Of a stretch of 64,000 bases of DNA, positions 10,288 to 20,565 are shown one piece after another; position 1 is the first letter of the stretch, and the number at the start of each line of letters is the position of its first letter. Where the stretch lies: contig JAWHQI010000028.1 in the NCBI GenBank assembly GCA_033032865.1, positions 7,893,001 through 7,957,000 of the forward strand, read 5' to 3'. The translations under genes were made by a program, and so were the position numbers. The notes beneath the pieces were generated by a model. The model was not told the DNA's origin and did not search any database. It saw only the letters and a program-made list of their open reading frames with translations. The DNA comes from Dactylorhiza incarnata. Its lineage: Eukaryota > Streptophyta > Magnoliopsida > Asparagales > Orchidaceae.

Positions 10288-11848
10288 GCGCTGCAGCAGC
10301 CGGACTAAATATATATCCCCTTTGGCGATCTCCTTCTTCAATTGAGCACACTAAATATATATCCCCTTTGAAGAAGATACGTGGGTTTGGAATTTTCAAG
10401 GAAAAGAAGCACTAAATAGAGGAGGTTGTGAGAAGAAACTGTATGGTTTCTGTGTTAGGGGTGGGTTCTCAATAACTCTCCGTTTTAGTTCTAAAACAAG
10501 GTTCTACTCAAACATCTCCAAAGATAATTTGGGATGCAACACAAGGGATTTTAATTTTTTACAACTCAGCACGGTCATGACCATTGATAAAAAAACTTAG
10601 TGTTATAGTTTGATTTCTCTACTGACTGCTGCCATCGGAGGAGCTATGTAACATTGGACGATACCCAGTGGATTTCGACAGAGAGATTAGACTCTGTCTG
10701 GTTCATCGCCAATTACATCACCAGTGTCTGTCTTTAGAGAAGTGATCATGGATATTGGCATGGAAGAGACCAAAAATAGTTAGGAATGAGGTTTACAGTG
10801 CATTAGAATTTTTGAAAAAAAATGTACGATTCGTTTACTCCATGTTTTCCTTATTTTCTTGAGAATATTAAAGAGAGTATTTTTGATATTGAAGTAAATT
10901 GGATGATATTTATTTCGACAATATTCCGGAATACTCATTTCTATATTCAACACCCGCAAAGACATATCTACTAAATGGATAGAATTGCTTATAAAGATAA
11001 TTGTTTATTAAGGAAAATATTTTTTTTATTTAAATTTTATTAGCTGAACATAATTTTGGAATTAAATGTTACACTAATAGAATGCCTAAAAAATCGGAAA
11101 GTTTAAAATCATATATATATATAATATACAATAAATATTTATACCAATATATATACCAAGCATAAGGAAAATACGCCGACACCATCAAAAAAGTTTGAAT
11201 CACGACCACCCAATTTAATAAATCATCTTATTTTCGTCCCTAAAGGCTTCGTCGCCTATCTGGAAACATTTAGCGTCTACCTATCATGTTCTCCTTCTTC
11301 ATCGATGTATCTAGGCCATTGAGGGGGCAAGATGGCAGTTTTTTTTATATTCTCTCATCTTCCATCTAGTATGGGGGAGATATAAAAGAGTTTGAAAACA
11401 ATACCAGTAGACATGTAACATCACCAAGCGAAGGAAATGACTTATCAAAAGGCCAGTGAGTTGGCTATTCTTATTGGTGCCCTTATTGCCTTACGATCAT
11501 TCCTGCCAGTAAAGAAATGATAAATAAAGAGATGTATTGATTTTGCATATGAATATTGAACGTTGTTTGTTCTTCTGTTTTCTTTTTTAGTAAGTTTATG
11601 GCATTAAATGTTTGTTTTTTTGTTAGTTCACAAGTTTTTTTGTTTACAATTTGCTTATAAAGAGATGTATTGGTTGACAATTTTCAGTTTGGTCATTTTT
11701 TGATGATTTTAGTGCAACAAAGAAATGATTAATTGAATATTACAGCATTTGATTGGAATATTAGGAATTTTTCTTTTGAAAACTGTAGCTAAAATTAATA
11801 TATTGATCTAATGAAGCTTTTTTATTTGCTTGTGTAAAACATTAATTT
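10288..11848. other. AT-rich intergenic DNA
   Basis: No convincing gene. A 21-bp stretch (ACTAAATATATATCCCCTTT plus G) is directly repeated at 10304-10324 and 10350-10370. The remaining sequence is AT-rich, with T runs and short AT microsatellites near 11112-11150. It would hold the promoter of the F-box gene, but no clear TATA box can be assigned. Confidence 0.6.
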
Positions 11849-13213
11849 ATGCATGATCTCACTATCTTCTTCTCTTCTAATGATGACTGCTCTATGTTTG
11901 CTATATCGATATGCGGACATATTGAAGCATTTATTTTTGTTATACCAATTCGCAGGGTAACTTGGAAGAAAGATTCAAACTTAATCGAGATGATGAAGCT
12001 TCTTACAGTCAAACTGAAGATGATTTTGATGCGGCATGCACATAAGAGAAATAGGAGAAAACAGGAAGGGATGATGAAACAGATGGCAAAGTATATGATT
12101 GTGAAGAGGAAATCGACAAATAAGGACAAGATAGCAACAATCTCGATGCCACGTGTTCTATTGCATCCACTGGAGAAGAGTGTTGTTATCCCGGATGATG
12201 TGATCTCCGAGATTCTTATGAAGCTGTCGGCGAGATCCGTGGGAAGGTTCCGGTGCGTCTGTAAGTCATGGCTCTCCATCACCACTAATCTCTCCATCAT
12301 TCGCGCCCACACCCAACACAATCATTTCACAAACCAATCACTCATGGTTGAAGGACTAGAGACACAAAGATATGGATATTATTTGGCTTCTGCGGAATCC
12401 AACACAGACGTAGGTATCACTCTCTGCAAGTTGCACGGGATGAGTTTTCACGAAGTAATAGCCTCATGTGACGGACTCCTGTACGTTGCTATCTTTTATG
12501 ACTCATACATAATCAATCCCCTCACAGGCTACTCCATCTGTGTGCCGTGCCCTGGCATATTCTTGGGCTTCTATTTCCACCATTCCATATCCAAATACCG
12601 TATCATACGAGTTACGAACGATATCGTGTCCGTGACTATCGTTCTGGTCATCGGCGAACAGTCCTGGAGACGCCTCCCTTGCCGGCCCCCAAAGTCCTTT
12701 AATCACAATTCACTAGATCTCAATGGATGCCAATTTTGGCTTGCATTTAAAGAGCAATCTCACTGTAAACAACCCAACATCATCATGACCTTTGATACAG
12801 AGTCGGAGGTCTATAGTTTACTTTCTTTACCGCTGTCAGAGAAGCTACTTGACCTTGCAGGCAACTTGGTGGATTTCAACGGAGAGCTTGGACTTTGGGT
12901 TGTCGACAATGACATCATTGATGTTTGGATCCTGGAAGAATGTTGGGTCAAGAGATATTCAATCAACTATTTTAGTTTGAGTGGATGTTCTGTCCGATTA
13001 GGTGGGCGAAATGACCTTTGGATTGGAGGTGATGCAGTTTTTGTCAAAGAGAACGAGCTCCTCATTGATGTCTCTGAAGCACGATATCTTATTCGATGGA
13101 ATTTCAAGTCTGGAGCTTGTTGCTGCTATCAGAGAGAAATCCATTGTGAGCACATTGGTCGTTATTACCCTTATATGGAATCATTGGTCCATCCTGATTT
13201 CTTTTTAACATAA
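11849..13213 (+). CDS. F-box protein with F-box-associated domain
   Basis: A 454-codon open frame. The F-box core lies at about residues 112-150 (IPDDVISEILMKLSARSV, then RFRCVCKSW), and binds SKP1 in an SCF ubiquitin ligase. After it come the hallmarks of the plant F-box-associated family: ASCDGLLYV at about residue 210, INPLTG, and W/G-rich beta-propeller-like segments up to about residue 400 (GELGLWVVDND, DVWILEE). This C-terminal part would bind the substrate, which cannot be predicted. Most relatives start shortly before the F-box, so the methionine at 12146 (residue 100) is the more likely start; the first 99 codons look poorly conserved and basic. No stop or frameshift is present. It is the only intact non-transposon gene seen. 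Confidence 0.85.
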   Translation: MHDLTIFFSSNDDCSMFAISICGHIEAFIFVIPIRRVTWKKDSNLIEMMKLLTVKLKMILMRHAHKRNRRKQEGMMKQMAKYMIVKRKSTNKDKIATISMPRVLLHPLEKSVVIPDDVISEILMKLSARSVGRFRCVCKSWLSITTNLSIIRAHTQHNHFTNQSLMVEGLETQRYGYYLASAESNTDVGITLCKLHGMSFHEVIASCDGLLYVAIFYDSYIINPLTGYSICVPCPGIFLGFYFHHSISKYRIIRVTNDIVSVTIVLVIGEQSWRRLPCRPPKSFNHNSLDLNGCQFWLAFKEQSHCKQPNIIMTFDTESEVYSLLSLPLSEKLLDLAGNLVDFNGELGLWVVDNDIIDVWILEECWVKRYSINYFSLSGCSVRLGGRNDLWIGGDAVFVKENELLIDVSEARYLIRWNFKSGACCCYQREIHCEHIGRYYPYMESLVHPDFFLT

Positions 13214-13522
13214 CCATACCCATATGTGGTTTATTATGAAGTTATGAATGCATTAATATAACTTATGAATGCATATTGTATGGATTTTGTTGTTATATAG
13301 GTATTTTGGTTTGTGTTTTCTCATTAGAGCATAGTTTTCACAAATATTCACACATAAGTTTATTATTTTCTTGAATCAAAGTCAAGCCGCTCTAGTGATG
13401 AGCTAAATAAGCATAAAATGAGGAACAATGTCAGGAATAAAATTAGGAATTTTGCAAAATCAATGTTCTTCCTACATGAACTACATATCTTTACACAACT
13501 ACTTGTCGATTATGATAACTTA

Positions 13523-13636
13523 GGGTTCGTTTGGCGCGGTGTTGGCGGTCAGGAACGTTGTGGTGAAGTTACATCCACTTTTATATTCAAAATTAGTTCT
13601 CTTTTATTGGTGGCAGTCATAACGCCAAACAGAGCC
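13523..13636. mobile_element. Tourist-like (PIF/Harbinger) MITE, 114 bp, TTA target duplication
   Basis: The left end GGGTTCGTTTGGCG is matched by the inverted right end CGCCAAACAGAGCC (11 of 14 bases). TTA stands directly outside both ends (13520-13522 and 13637-13639). Inverted ends of the GG-CTGTTTGG type with a TTA duplication are the signature of Tourist-like non-autonomous elements. It is too short to code for anything and lies about 310 bp downstream of the F-box gene. Confidence 0.75.
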
Positions 13637-14010
13637 TTAATGTTTTTGGCACAAAAACTGCTTCTTTGTAGTAGAAGAGGTGTTATGTTTTAGTTTTTTT
13701 TTACAGCTATGTAATTAATTTTTTCTGTGTAATCATGGAAAGATGGGGGGCTAAGAGACGCCCCTACCCAAAGAATTTTGCTAAATGAATATTGGATTTG
13801 GATTCCTCTCGTAGAAGCAATACATTTTAACTACTTATACGTCAAAAATGGTGTCCGTATGAGGAATAAATGGGTCCGGTAAGAGGGAGACATTCAAAAA
13901 TTTTATGACTAGAGGAAGACGATGTCTGACCCCACCCCCTGTTGAACTTCTTGGATCCGCTACTGACTGGGTGTGTGTCCATTATGCCCATACAGGAGGT
14001 GCAAAATTTA

Positions 14011-14200
14011 GGCTTCGTTTGGCGCGGCTTATTTGCTCCGGTGAATTTGGACAAAAAAGCAATTATCATAGAATGTATGTTTGGCATGACAAAGGTCATG
14101 ACCGCTACCAAGAAAATAAACTATTTTTGTGCATAAAATGCATGAAATTTTTTAGGTGAGGTCAGGCGTTCACAACCGCCACCACCGCGCCATTTGAATC
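14011..14200. mobile_element. possible second, degenerate Tourist-like MITE
   Basis: GGCTTCGTTTGGCGCGG follows TTA at 14008-14010, nearly the same left end as the MITE at 13523. A diverged inverted match, CCGCGCCATTTGAATC, ends at about 14200, but no clean TTA duplication follows it. The right boundary is therefore uncertain. Confidence 0.4.
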
Positions 14201-14860
14201 ATTGCTTCTATTTCGGACCACTTTTTGGTTATTTATATACATATTATATTCTATACATAATATAGGATCCCAGAATACTTCTCCCTCTATTTTCTTCATA
14301 ATTTCTCCCTCCTGAAACATTTACTTACCCTCTATTATCTTCATAATTTCTCACTGTCATACTGTTTGGAGCATACATACGAATCATTATTACTCTTTCA
14401 GTTTTTTGTGGAGAATGACCCCTATAGGAAGCGAAATGGAAGTGGGCGTGCACTTTCGGCCAGACATATCTCGAGTCTGAAAGAGATACGCTCAAATTTT
14501 TATGTGTCGGTATACTATTGCCTTGCTAAAGGGGATTGACTATTAGCACATGCTTAAGATCATCTCACCGACGTCAAGTCACCAGGGGTGCCTCGCTGTG
14601 CGCAGACAGCTTCAGTATACTACCGCAAGTGAGAAAGAGAATCTTGAATAATTACAAACGCATGCAGATGATAGATCAATGCAAATCTATGGTTAAGAGC
14701 CCATTGATTCCATGAGGATAGTCCCTCGGGAGGCGATTACAATAATTTCATTCTACTTTTTTTTCTTAAAATTGTTCTCACATGATTTAATTTCCAACAA
14801 GAGATATATGTTCTACTAAAGATTTCTTTACATGGTGTAAGGATAATAACTTGCATTCAA
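14201..14860. other. intergenic DNA without recognisable gene
   Basis: Contains a short direct repeat (CCTCTATT-TCTTCATAATTT near 14285 and 14330). No coding region, RNA gene or transposon end is recognised before the el3 segment starts at 14861. Confidence 0.5.
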
Positions 14861-16411
14861 TGAAGTCAGGAAAAGTAAATTTTGACCATGTTACGCCTTT
14901 TCCATTACATTGTATAAGATTAATAACTAAACTAGGGTCTAGTGTTAAACAGCTAAAAAACACCAATGAAATCACTTTATGCATATGGTAAGCATCACAA
15001 AAGAAGATGATGTATTTTAGAAAACTAATGATCCTATAACAATGTGCCATGTTTAGGACCTCAAGTCCTCCAAGCCGATTGGGATCACGACATGCATCCC
15101 CTTCAAGATGAACCTTACATACATGACAACCTCACATACATGGAGAGGTACCTCAATTTTCTTGACATTTAGAGGCCTTTGAACCTCGAAAAAAATGAGG
15201 ATGTTTGTTGGGTATAGTGTGACCTCTATGCAGGGACCAATGAAAGCACACCACACATAATTAATCAGATCCCTTAAACCAACAAGTGATCAAAACACGC
15301 GTCCTACTCGGGAAAGCCTTCACATGCCACTCAGGATTGTCTTGTTATACCTTTTTGTAGTGATCCTAGGTCTTAATCGAGAACTCTCGTTGTGTGCTTG
15401 CCTCGTCCGACTCCCACTTGGGGCGGGTTGTCCTCGCTCAGTCCTAATGGTCTCCCCTTGATTCATATAGTCCTCGCTCTATGTATATAGATGACGATCA
15501 ACCCTCGTTGTAGTTACCACTCAAAGGTTCTCATGTGCCATAACACGTGATGATTTGTCCGCTCACTCACTCACTCACTGACTCACTCACGACTATGTAG
15601 CAGAACACTCGCTGGTGAAACTTGGTATAAATATTAACTTGTTTTTCTAGGTCACATAAACTGTGCATAGAGTTTACCCAAAAGACCGCTATCAAAGTGA
15701 TAACTCTCTCAGACCGGACGACTTCTCAAGTCTAGCCATCTAGTTCCACCCTTGATTGTTTGCATACAAGTCTCCCGACTCATCAGTGACAGGCCGGGCG
15801 GTCTAGTTAGACCAGACTGCCATCAGGAATTGATAGCAATCAGGGCTCAAGTCCAGAGAGCAAGTCGCGGTTTTAGATCACAGACCACACATACTGCCTC
15901 TCTTCTCAAGTCGTGATTTGTTCCAATCCAAGCTCAATATAGACCATGATTCAAGCCGCCAGGCTGCGCGACTTCCCTTTTATTTCTCCTACTGTATCAC
16001 GTCACCCCCTGCCCGATTCTCATGTATCTGGGCAGGCGGTTATTTTAGCCCTACCCATTTGGGCAGGCCCCTGAACCTATAAATAGGGGGGGAGCATTCC
16101 CAAAGGACAGGGACTTGTATCCTAGAGCTCGCTTGTAAGAGCTGCGATCTCGAGTTTTGTGCTTTGCGGCTTGTTACCCGGTCGACTTCTATTGTGCTTT
16201 CCCTATAACTCGCTGTAACCTATTTTCTTGAATCAAAGGAAAAGCCCGTCACAGGATTGGCATTCGCCGTGAAGGGCAAAGTCTGGTTTCGACTGCTGCC
16301 AGCGGTCTTGGTGATCTATACTCTCTAAATCAATAGTAACCGACAACTCGCAGCCTCCTTTTTACCTCATTTCCTAGCATTGATAGTGGAGGTGCATTTT
16401 CGGCTTCAACA
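14861..16411 (+). repeat. el3 LTR, first copy
   Basis: 1551 bp from TGAAGTCAGG to CTTCAACA, with a promoter-like TATAAATA at 16078-16085 and a TCAC/ACTC microsatellite near 15560-15590. Boundaries are inferred from the TG...CA ends and from where the two copies start. No convincing primer-binding site follows, so the exact LTR end is tentative. Confidence 0.6.
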
Positions 16412-16461
16412 GAAAACATGCGACCTTCAGATACTAATTTGTTGGTGAATTCCTAGACAAA

Positions 16462-16648
16462 ATGTCAGATCGCCAATTTACCCAGAGAGATCGCTCTAAT
16501 CATAGTGATGACACTTTGTGGGAGGCATTGGAGCAGTCAAGGCAAGAAGCCGAGCGGGATCAGAAGCTGACTGATCAACGATTGGATGCGATCAGGCAGG
16601 CCTTAGCCGCGCTTGCCGAGCGGCTAACCTCTCAGCAAACTACGGTTA
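16462..16648 (+). pseudogene. el3 gag N-terminus, first copy, cut short by the duplication
   Basis: Starts MSDRQFTQRDRSNHSDDTLW and continues as a charged, helical segment. At 16648 it diverges from the second copy (31613), and after the 7 bases AACCATG the duplicated segment starts. The frame runs on to a stop at 16672-16674 inside the repeated LTR, so no functional protein is expected. Confidence 0.7.
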
Positions 16649-16655
16649 AACCATG

Positions 16656-17195
16656 TGAAGTCAGGAAAAGTTAATTTAGACCATGCTATGCCTTTTCCAT
16701 TACATAGTATAAGATTAATAACTAAACTAGGGTCTAGTGTTAAACAGCTAAAAACACCAATGAAATCACTTTATGCATATGGTAAGCATCACAAAAGAAG
16801 ATGATGTATTTTAGAAAACTAATGATCCTATAGCAATGTGCCATGTTTAGGACCTCAAGTCCTCCAGGCCGATTGGGATCACGACATGCATCCCCTTCAA
16901 GATGAACCTTACATACATGACAGCCTCACATACATGGAGAGGCACCTCAATTTTCTTGACATTTAGAGGCCTTTGAACCTCGAAAAAAATGAGGATGTTT
17001 GTTGGGTATAGTGTGACCTCTATGCAGGGACCAATGAAAGCACACCACACATAATTAATCAGATCCCTTAAACCAACAAGTGATCAAAACACGCGTCCTA
17101 CTCGGGAAAGCCTTCACATGCCACTCGGGATTGTCTTGTTATACCTTTTCGTAGTGATCCTAGGTCTTAATCGAGAACTCTCGTTGTGTGCTTGC
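16656..17195 (+). repeat. el3 LTR, second copy, left part (before Tat-C)
   Basis: Matches 14861-15395 almost base for base, ending in the CTTGC (17191-17195) that is the target site of Tat-C. Confidence 0.88.
17191..17195 (+). repeat. left target site duplication of Tat-C (CTTGC)
   Basis: CTTGC directly precedes the TGTACAACC start of the 5' LTR and is repeated at 30370-30374 after the 3' LTR. The uninterrupted first el3 copy has CTTGC once, at about 15391-15395. Confidence 0.95.
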
Positions 17196-17946
17196 TGTAC
17201 AACCCCGATATTCGCCAGGACGGGAGATCGAAGGGAAAAGACCAAATGGTCAAGGTTCCCTCAAAGAGGGGAAGGCGAGACGGGCGCTCGCCGAAGGCAT
17301 GCTGGTAGGAGGGCGAGATGAGTGCTCGCCGAGCACCCGCGAGATGACCTATACTCGGCGACATGGAGGTTTGCGAGGTCGGACCCCGGCATGCACCCTC
17401 GAAAAGGGGGACTCGCTGACTGGCGAGCGAGGTATGCGAGGAGGCCAGCGAGAGCTTACGCGAGTACTGTCCTCGCAGGCCCTTTGCCCCTAGGCCCATG
17501 AGAGAAATTACCCTTTTACCCTCGTGGCCTGCCAATAGCCCCTCCGAACAGCGGAGATTGGCTATCAGCAGACCAAGTTTGGGGTGCGTATAGTAAAATG
17601 AGAGGCGGAATCCTGCTATTTGCAGGCCAGATCAGAAAATCTATAAATAAGATCCAAAGCGCACCTTTGGAGAGCAGTTCTTCCTTCTGGAGCTTCTCTC
17701 TCCTCAGGCCTTCCTTGGTTAGCTTCCCTTTGAGCTCTCCAAGGTGCCCGGGCTTCAGCTTTTGGCTTGGGAGGGGAAGCGCTCTAAAGATCTTCCGGGT
17801 GTGTGGTGGGTCCTCCTAGCTGAGCCTAAGGATCAGTGTCCAATTCCGAGGCTTCGGTCTGTTCTCGCGCGAGATTAGTAAGTGTCAGTCGCCCCCAACC
17901 CGTTGGGGGCCCCGAACTCCACCGAGACCATTTATTGGTTTCAATA
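17196..17946 (+). repeat. 5' LTR of Tat-C
   Basis: Starts TGTACAACCC and ends TTTCAATA. The terminal CA seen in the 3' LTR and in Tat-B has become TA here. A TATAAATA box lies at 17642-17649, about 300 bp from the end, and would drive the genomic RNA. Confidence 0.94.
17642..17649 (+). promoter_or_regulatory. TATA box of the Tat-C 5' LTR
   Basis: TATAAATA in the context ATCTATAAATAAGATCC. It is conserved in the 3' LTR (30065-30072) and in the Tat-B LTR (5425-5432). Confidence 0.7.
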
Positions 17947-17966
17947 TTTTTGGTGCGGTGAGCGTG
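17947..17966 (+). promoter_or_regulatory. presumed primer-binding site of Tat-C
   Basis: TTTTTGGTGCGGTGAGCG follows the 5' LTR directly and is shared with Tat-B. The TGG within it would pair with a tRNA CCA end. The tRNA itself is not identified. Confidence 0.55.
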
Positions 17967-18001
17967 GAGTGCGGTTAGCTCAAGAAATTCTCAGGGAAAG
18001 C

Positions 18002-19609
18002 ATGACCGGCGAGGACGAGCGGGACGCGAACCCCGGAGGCTCGCCACCCCCAGGAGCACCAGCCACAGTGGAGATGTTGGCGGATCTTAGGAGAGGTCTT
18101 CTTGGAGCTTTTCAGAGTGCTCTCGCCACTGCGCTCCGCGGTTTCGCGACCCCGATGCCCCAGGTGGCTCATCAACCTGGAGTCGGCGAGAGCGAGCCGG
18201 CTCATCGAGCGGGAAAGGAGGTGGCGGCCCAGGGAGGAGGACGAGATCTGTCTGGGCGAGAGCTGTTCCTCAGCCCTGCTGGGGGAAGCGAGAATCCAGC
18301 AAGGGAGGCTCTCGCGGGGGGGGGGGGGGGGGGGGGGGGGAGCTCGGCCAGGGAGGTCCCAGCGAGCTGTCCTCTGATGAGATCGGCAGGAGTAGGGTCG
18401 CCCGAGGAGCTCGCGAGAAGGGTAGAGCAAGTTCAGAAGGCCAGCGGGGGAAATCCTTTCTGCGAGATAGTGCTCTCGGCACCACTCCCCGAGGGATTCA
18501 GGGAGCCGACCATGATGCAGTACTCCGGCAATGATGACCCCATTCAACACCTGTAGTGGTTCGAGGATATGGTCTCAATCAGACCCATGTCGGAAGCCTT
18601 CAAGTGTCGACTCTTTGCTATTACCCTGATGGAGAAGTCGAGGGACTGGTTCCACCAGATTCCCTCAGGATCGATCTGTACCTTCGAGAATTTGCATAAG
18701 GGTTTTCTCTTACGTTTCTCCGCCATGAAGAAAAGAAAGAAGGATGCAGAGTCGCTCTTCGACATCAAGCAGAGGTCAGGAGAGTCGTTGGCTCATTATC
18801 TGGAGCGGTTCAGAGAGGAGGTTCTCCTTGTCCAAGAGGTACCGGGGTATACCCTCCAACTCGCCTTCACGTTGGGGCTGAGGGAAGGCTTCTTCAAGAT
18901 GGATCTCATGAAGAGGGCTCCTCAATCTTATGAAGAACTGATGGAGAGAGCGGCAGAGGAGGTAGACGGGGAGGCAGCCAACCCCGAGTTTGCGAAGAGA
19001 TTGGCACGGCTGAGCGAGCCGGAAGGGAGGCAGCAAGAGCAAAGGAGGAGAGAGGAAGCGAGGGCCCCGAAGTTGGGGTGGAGGTAGCAGGGTGGGGGAA
19101 TGCAAGGCCCGGGGAGGGGTTTCCCCCACGGGGGAGGTAATTTCCAAGGAGGGCAGGGATGACCTCACTAGCTGGGGTGGAGACAGGGCCCGAGGCCAAA
19201 TCCACCCCCCCCCCCCCCCCCTCATCAGGCAATGGAGATCGGTAGAGGAAGAGCAGGAAGAGGAAGAGGAGGGGGAGCCGGAGGAGCCGGCCCCAGAAGA
19301 AGGAACCGAGGAGTCGGGGATGAGGCAAGGAGGGTGGCGCTGCCGTACTGTGACTTCCATCAGGAGGAAGGCCACGCAACGGCCACCTGCCCTGAGTTCT
19401 TGGAAGTCAGAGGGGCAAGAGTCCCAGCACCACAAGCACAGCAAGGGGGAGCAAGGATAGAGGAGATTCTACCTCAGGGGGATGAGGATGAAATGTGCGA
19501 GGATCGGGCGGACGTAGGGAACCGAGGAGGGATCAGAGTGATCCATGGGGGATGTGAGTCGAGGCAACCCGGAAGGCGAGCCTCCATGCCATGTACCGTC
19601 GGAGTGTAG
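18002..19609 (+). pseudogene. Tat-C gag
   Basis: Starts MTGEDERDAN at 18002. The retrotransposon gag domain spans about 18510-18960 (DWFHQIPSGS, YLERFREEVLL), and the Tat-type knuckle YCDFHQEEGHATATC lies near 19342-19390. An in-frame TAG at 18554-18556 replaces the glutamine codon still present in Tat-B. A second stop at 19085-19087 and further stops or shifts near 19160-19230, around a C run, break the frame before the knuckle. A 25-G run at 18316-18340 encodes a polyglycine stretch absent from Tat-B. Confidence 0.88.
18316..18340 (+). repeat. run of 25 G inside Tat-C gag
   Basis: Twenty-five consecutive G read as polyglycine in the gag frame. A second run, 17 C, lies at 19205-19221. Both are prone to length change and to sequencing error. 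Confidence 0.9.
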
Positions 19610-19744
19610 CTTCGACATCCCAAGCCCCACCCCCCCCCCCCACCCACCCCCACGGAAAAGATCACCTTCTCCCAGAAGGACCTGCCCGGTCACGAAGATC
19701 TGTTCTGCGATGCACTGGTCATCCAGACAGCCATCGAGAACTTC

Positions 19745-20560
19745 ACCGTCTCTCGAATCTTGGTGGACAACGGGAGCTCGGTCAATGTTATTTTTAAGAA
19801 AGCATTCGATGAGATGAAGGTGGAGCCCAGGAGGGTGTTGGCCTCAGATGGCCCGCTGTTTGGATTCTCAGGAGAAAGGAAGGAAGTAGAGGGGGGAGTG
19901 GGACTCCATGTGACCTTGGGAGGGCAGTCCCGGAACTGCCGCTTTGTGATAACGGACGCCCCCAGTAGCTATAGCGCCATCTTCGGACGGCCTCTTATCA
20001 GCGCGTTCCGGTGTGTCCCGTCCACTTTCCATCAATGCCTCAAGTTCAGTGTGGGAGGAATCCAGATTCGGGTCCGGGGAGACCCCAAGGTGGCGAGGCA
20101 GTGCTATGTGACTGCCGTCAACACCATCTCTTGGATGGAAGAAGCAGAGGAGTGGGACAAGGTGATGGAAGAAGTGGCCGAGGCCGAAGAGGAGGAGAGA
20201 TTGGAAGGAAGGAGGGGTGAAGGAGTAGTTCATGCCCACGAAGGGGTCGCTGAGGGGCCCAGGGCGGAGGAGGGGAAGGAGGAAGAGAAAGAAGAGGAGG
20301 CCCCAGGAGGAGGTGCGGAGGAGCTAATGGTGGTAGGAGAGGAAGGGAGGGGAGAAGGAGTAGTTCATGCCCAGGAAGGGGTCGGTGAAGGGCCCAGGGC
20401 GGGGAAGAAAGAGGGAGAGAAAGAAGAAGAGCAGAGCCTCTGGGGGGAGCAGTCCAGGCTGGAGGCTGTGGATGAAGTGATGGAGGTGGAGATCACCACT
20501 AAGGCCGGGACGATCGAGAAGATCAAGATCAATGGGGAGCTCAGCCGGAGGATCGGGCGA
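19745..20560 (+). pseudogene. Tat-C protease and acidic linker
   Basis: The aspartic protease motif ILVDNGSSVNVIF lies near 19757, and the flap-like region and AIFGRPLISAFRCVPS follow to about 20030. A Glu/Gly-rich linker (20140-20450) contains a 135-bp in-frame duplication (GEGVVHA-EGV-EGPRA at about 20216 and 20351) that Tat-B lacks. One base is missing near 20543 (AGCCGG where Tat-B has AACCCCG), which shifts protease and RT into different frames. Confidence 0.85.
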
Positions 20561-20565
20561 AGATC

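Noticed and set aside
16462..16674. Small independent gene (70 codons)
   Set aside because: It is the truncated gag start of el3; the end of its frame lies in the duplicated LTR.
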